DNA of 64,000 bases. It comes from Chlorokybus atmophyticus (taxonomy: Eukaryota > Streptophyta > Chlorokybophyceae > Chlorokybales > Chlorokybaceae). How positions within the stretch are numbered: the stretch's first letter is position 1; every line of letters starts with the position of its first letter. Positions 61,169-64,000 of the stretch are shown here, piece after piece. The notes below the pieces were generated by a model. That model was not told where the DNA came from. It saw only the letters and a program-made list of their open reading frames with translations, and searched no databases. The DNA lies in NCBI GenBank assembly GCA_009103225.1, contig RHPI01002823.1:570989-634988 (forward strand), written 5' to 3'. The translations under genes and the position numbers were made by a program.

Positions 61169-62184
61169 GATGATGGCAGTGTGTTGAGTTGTCTACGCGG
61201 GGAGTGAAGCGAGGCTTGTGCTGGGAGTAAAGTGTGAGAAGATGTGGCATTTGTGTAAATGCTGCGTGCTGCATACGACCGCTGCATGCACGAGAAGGTA
61301 AGGCTGATCGCATGTGGTAGTCACTGTGTGCACGCCTGCTGGTTGTGCGTACAGAAGTGTCATGTTGAGTGCCGCCATTATTGCAGGGCTTGGTTGAGCA
61401 GCAGGCATGGCAAGGCCTTCCTGGAATGTTCCTGGGATCATGGTGATGATAATGATGAAGGAAGGAGAGGCCCCGTGGCAGCATACAGCGAAGTGCTTAC
61501 ATTTGATTGCGAATCGCTAGTTGAGCAGCGAGGCAAAAGCGGCATAAAGATATGGCACGTGAACATGGATGACGCTACCAAATCTACCAAGTGTTGCACA
61601 ACCTTCATGATTGCTCGTGAGACGCGTTAGCGTGATCTGAACAGTTCTGCAGGTGCACTTTGTGGCGCTGCCTGATGCAATTGAGTAGCAGTGTTTCTTC
61701 CTGTGTGGTCGCCTTGTTGCAATTGCTGCACGATGAGCCCGTTTTGTCATGTACAGTGCGTGCAACTTAGGACGCTCACCACAATGTCTGCTTGCTTCTA
61801 TTATGTCAGTAGATACTGGCTTTATGCCAGCCGCATGCTGCAAACAAGCTGGAGCACATACGTCACCAGCCACTCGCAATGCAGCGCACCAATGAATTGC
61901 CGTGTGCAGTAACATTGAGAATACATAACTGATGAGTTAGAAACCCTGAGCAATGCTGTCCCTGCCTGCTTGCCTTGCCAAGTGTTGTGGTGAGCGCGTC
62001 TGTGTGTTGAGGTTGTGCTCTGATTTCAATATGGTAGACGTGGAAATCACTCATACCCAATGCATACCCGCCAGGACATGTCACAAAGAACAGGCGAGCC
62101 TGCGCACTTTACATTGGTGCGCACTGATGTTCATGACACTAATACACAAAAACACACATCCACCCATCAACAACCTGTCTCCTC
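61169..62184. other. Tail-to-tail intergenic region
   Basis: It lies between the convergent WDR83 and SEC8 genes. A TGTAA is at 61254. Open frames of up to 132 codons show no family resemblance. Confidence 0.5.
61254..61258 (+). terminator. Candidate polyadenylation signal (TGTAA)
   Basis: TGTAA, 86 nt after the WDR83 stop, is at the same kind of distance as after the lyase and Cys-rich genes. Confidence 0.35.
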
Positions 62185-64000
62185 TTACTTCATCGCCTGT
62201 ATGGCCTTCATCACTTTCGCCCTCTCCTCAACTCCCATCTCCCTCCTCACGGCATTCACCCCCACCAGCGCCGTCAGCTCCTTGGACGAATACGTCCTGG
62301 GGTTGCGGTCGAGCCAATCCAGCAGGTCCGACGCCGACAGGGAGAGGAGGGAGTAATAGGAACGCACGTGGCCAAACTGACGCTGGACGCTGCCGTCGAA
62401 AGAGCCAGCGATGCCAACGGTAGCTAATGCCTGGGGGATAAAGAGGAGAGAAAAGATGGTGAGAAGAGGTGGTGATAACAATCAATGGCATCCATCAGTT
62501 AAGGCGCAAGCTTCAACACGCAACATTCAGGCCAAGGTCACAGCGTACAGTACAAACCTGCTGTAGTGCTGTGCAGTTTCTGCACAGCTGCCGAACGCCG
62601 TTCTCATTGACATTTTTCAAGCCGCCAGGCACCTGCAAGGCAAACGTATTACACAACATTTACAATATCCACAACAAGGTGCAAAGCACAACATAATCAA
62701 TGCAAGGTAAAGTAAGAGGGTCTCCACCTGCATGAGCGCCACAGCAGCTATTCGACTGACAGCCCCAAAAGCGTAACACCGTTTGAGTGTAGGCAAGTAT
62801 GGCGCCACCTCCTCTTCCATTCTCGTAATCTGTTGTGGCACTCCCAACAATCAACCTGTGTTGCACGCTTTCAAGCCATGCCACATCATGTACACACTCT
62901 ACCTGTTTGATGCAAGCGGTAATGAAGTCCTCCGGATCCCGCGAGTCCTCTTCCAGCACATACGCGGACGCGTCCTGCGGCGCGACCATGCCTTGGAGGA
63001 AGAAAAGGGTTTGCAGCTGAGACTCCAGCCGCAGTGTGCGCAAGGCCTGTGGACAATACTCGTGTGATGCATGGCGTGTGGATTGTGTTTGATGTTGTAA
63101 TGTACTGCAAGGCATCGGTGAGTTACCACTTCGGACAAAGCCTGGTGCTTTGCACCGATGGCGCTCAGAGCGGCAGTGAGAAGGCCGCTGCCGTGCTGCT
63201 GGTCTGATCTGGTGGTACCGTTACTGCTGCTGTTGGCGCTCGCGTCTTGCAGCTTCTTTGACATGGTGGGCATGTCTTCAACAGCAGACTGCTGCAGAAA
63301 CAAGGGAGGAGGGGGGGGGGGAGGGACAGGTTGTAGTTCAGTCAACACTGTTGATTGCTGCATATATGCGCGTGTGTCCAAGCACACATGCGCACACATA
63401 CACGCCCACAAACAACACGCACATACACACATGCACGCGCGCGCATCTGCACATACGCACAAGCACACACACGCAAGCATGCGCTCACACATATGCGCAT
63501 ATGCACACTCGCATGTATACACATGCACACGCACGCGCACGCGCACACACCTACACAACGAGTGCTGCACGAGCTAAACTGCGCGCTCTCTCTTCCAACC
63601 CAGCCAGAACCATACATCAGGATCAACCTACCACAGACACCGTCATCATTCATTCCTACCTGATCGCTTTTATGTCTCCCGAGCGTGCGCACAGAGTCCG
63701 CCAGGTACGCGAGCGAGTCCGCGATGGCGGCGACTCTCACCACACGCGATATCTCCAGCATCAAGTTAATCGGCCGCAACGGCCGCGCGGCGAACAGCAT
63801 GTCCTGCACACGAGCATCGGAAGCACCGGCGGCGCTGCTGTATGACACAACATGTTGGGTGAGGCCGTGTAGCGGTGTGCAACACTTGTGAGCAAACACA
63901 GTTTTAGTGAGTGATGATACCTTCCAACTGCTGCATCATGCGAGGAACCATTGGTGTCCTCTGCGGTGGACACTTGCCGAATCCAAGAATGCGCTGGCTC
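62185..64000 (-). CDS. SEC8: Exocyst complex component SEC8 (EXOC4), C-terminal part
   Basis: Seven exons are in the window, 5' to 3': 64000-63921 (partial), 63837-63660, 63291-63127, 63046-62903, 62829-62728, 62632-62558, 62430-62185 (stop TAA), all in phase, giving the last 318 or so residues; the gene continues beyond 64000. Diagnostic pieces are ALRTLRLESQLQTLFFLQ, ITRMEEEVAPYLP, ENGVRQLCRNCTALQQ and FGHVRSYYSLLSLSASDLL, matching the SEC8 C-terminus (NG-x-x-x-MCRN-x-x-LQQ and ARQYYELL in animals). SEC8 is part of the octameric tether that docks secretory vesicles at the plasma membrane. A Ser/Asn-rich insert interrupts the third exon. The acceptor of exon 63291 could be three bases further in. 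Confidence 0.85.

Overview
The window is nuclear DNA of a eukaryote. Nearly every recognisable gene is cut by many short introns (about 70-450 nt) with GT-AG or sometimes GC-AG borders, both strands carry genes, and no operon or ribosome-binding-site pattern is seen. Gene content (kinetochore, TRAPP, exocyst, mitochondrial carrier, RNA-dependent RNA polymerase) is eukaryotic. Two proteins, a citramalate synthase and a cyanobacterial-type short-chain dehydrogenase, carry long Ala/Ser/Arg-rich N-termini with A-V-S-type processing sites that look like plastid transit peptides, and TGTAA stands 45-90 nt after several stop codons. A photosynthetic protist, probably a green alga with moderate GC, is the best guess; the exact lineage cannot be read from this sequence.

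Layout. 0.8-2.3 kb: a 75-aa CENP-W-like histone-fold gene followed after 19 bp by a gamma-glutamylcyclotransferase-like gene. 4.0-6.8 kb: K+-dependent Na+/Ca2+ exchanger. 6.8-12.3 kb: gene-poor, repeats, a poly-C run and a CT run at assembly gaps. 12.35-16.0 kb: secreted heparinase II/III-like polysaccharide lyase. 23.3-16.9 kb (minus): about 1160-aa RNA-dependent RNA polymerase in about 21 exons. 25.0-26.0 kb: DnaJ-type zinc-finger protein. 29.4-26.8 kb (minus): SDR oxidoreductase. 29.6-30.7 kb: island rich in GTCGA motifs with hairpins and inverted repeats, probably a non-autonomous mobile element. 33.35-32.2 kb (minus): TRAPPC1/Bet5, divergent from a CoA-type mitochondrial carrier at 33.8-36.5 kb. 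38.4-40.4 kb: secreted Cys-rich protein with four degenerate repeats. 42.2-44.6 kb: GDT1/TMEM165 cation transporter with a 108-bp nested palindrome in intron 1. 45.6-46.3 kb: 71-aa membrane protein. 46.4-49.1 kb: BRO1-domain protein. 51.5-50.5 kb (minus): unknown 197-aa protein. 53.1-56.6 kb: (R)-citramalate synthase. 58.1-61.2 kb: WDR83/MORG1 WD40 protein. 64.0-62.2 kb (minus): C-terminal part of exocyst SEC8.

The genes are mostly unrelated housekeeping functions. Loose themes are secretory traffic (TRAPPC1, SEC8, BRO1 protein, and GDT1, whose relatives supply the Golgi with cations), ion transport (exchanger, GDT1) and plastid metabolism (citramalate synthase, SDR). The points most worth a second look are the RdRP together with several long perfect or near-perfect hairpins, the unusually frequent GC-AG introns, two small genes recovered only by joining exons, the Cys-rich repeat protein, and a charge reversal in the signature motif of the GDT1 homologue. 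Exon limits come from splice-site and reading-phase logic only; no transcript or database search was available.
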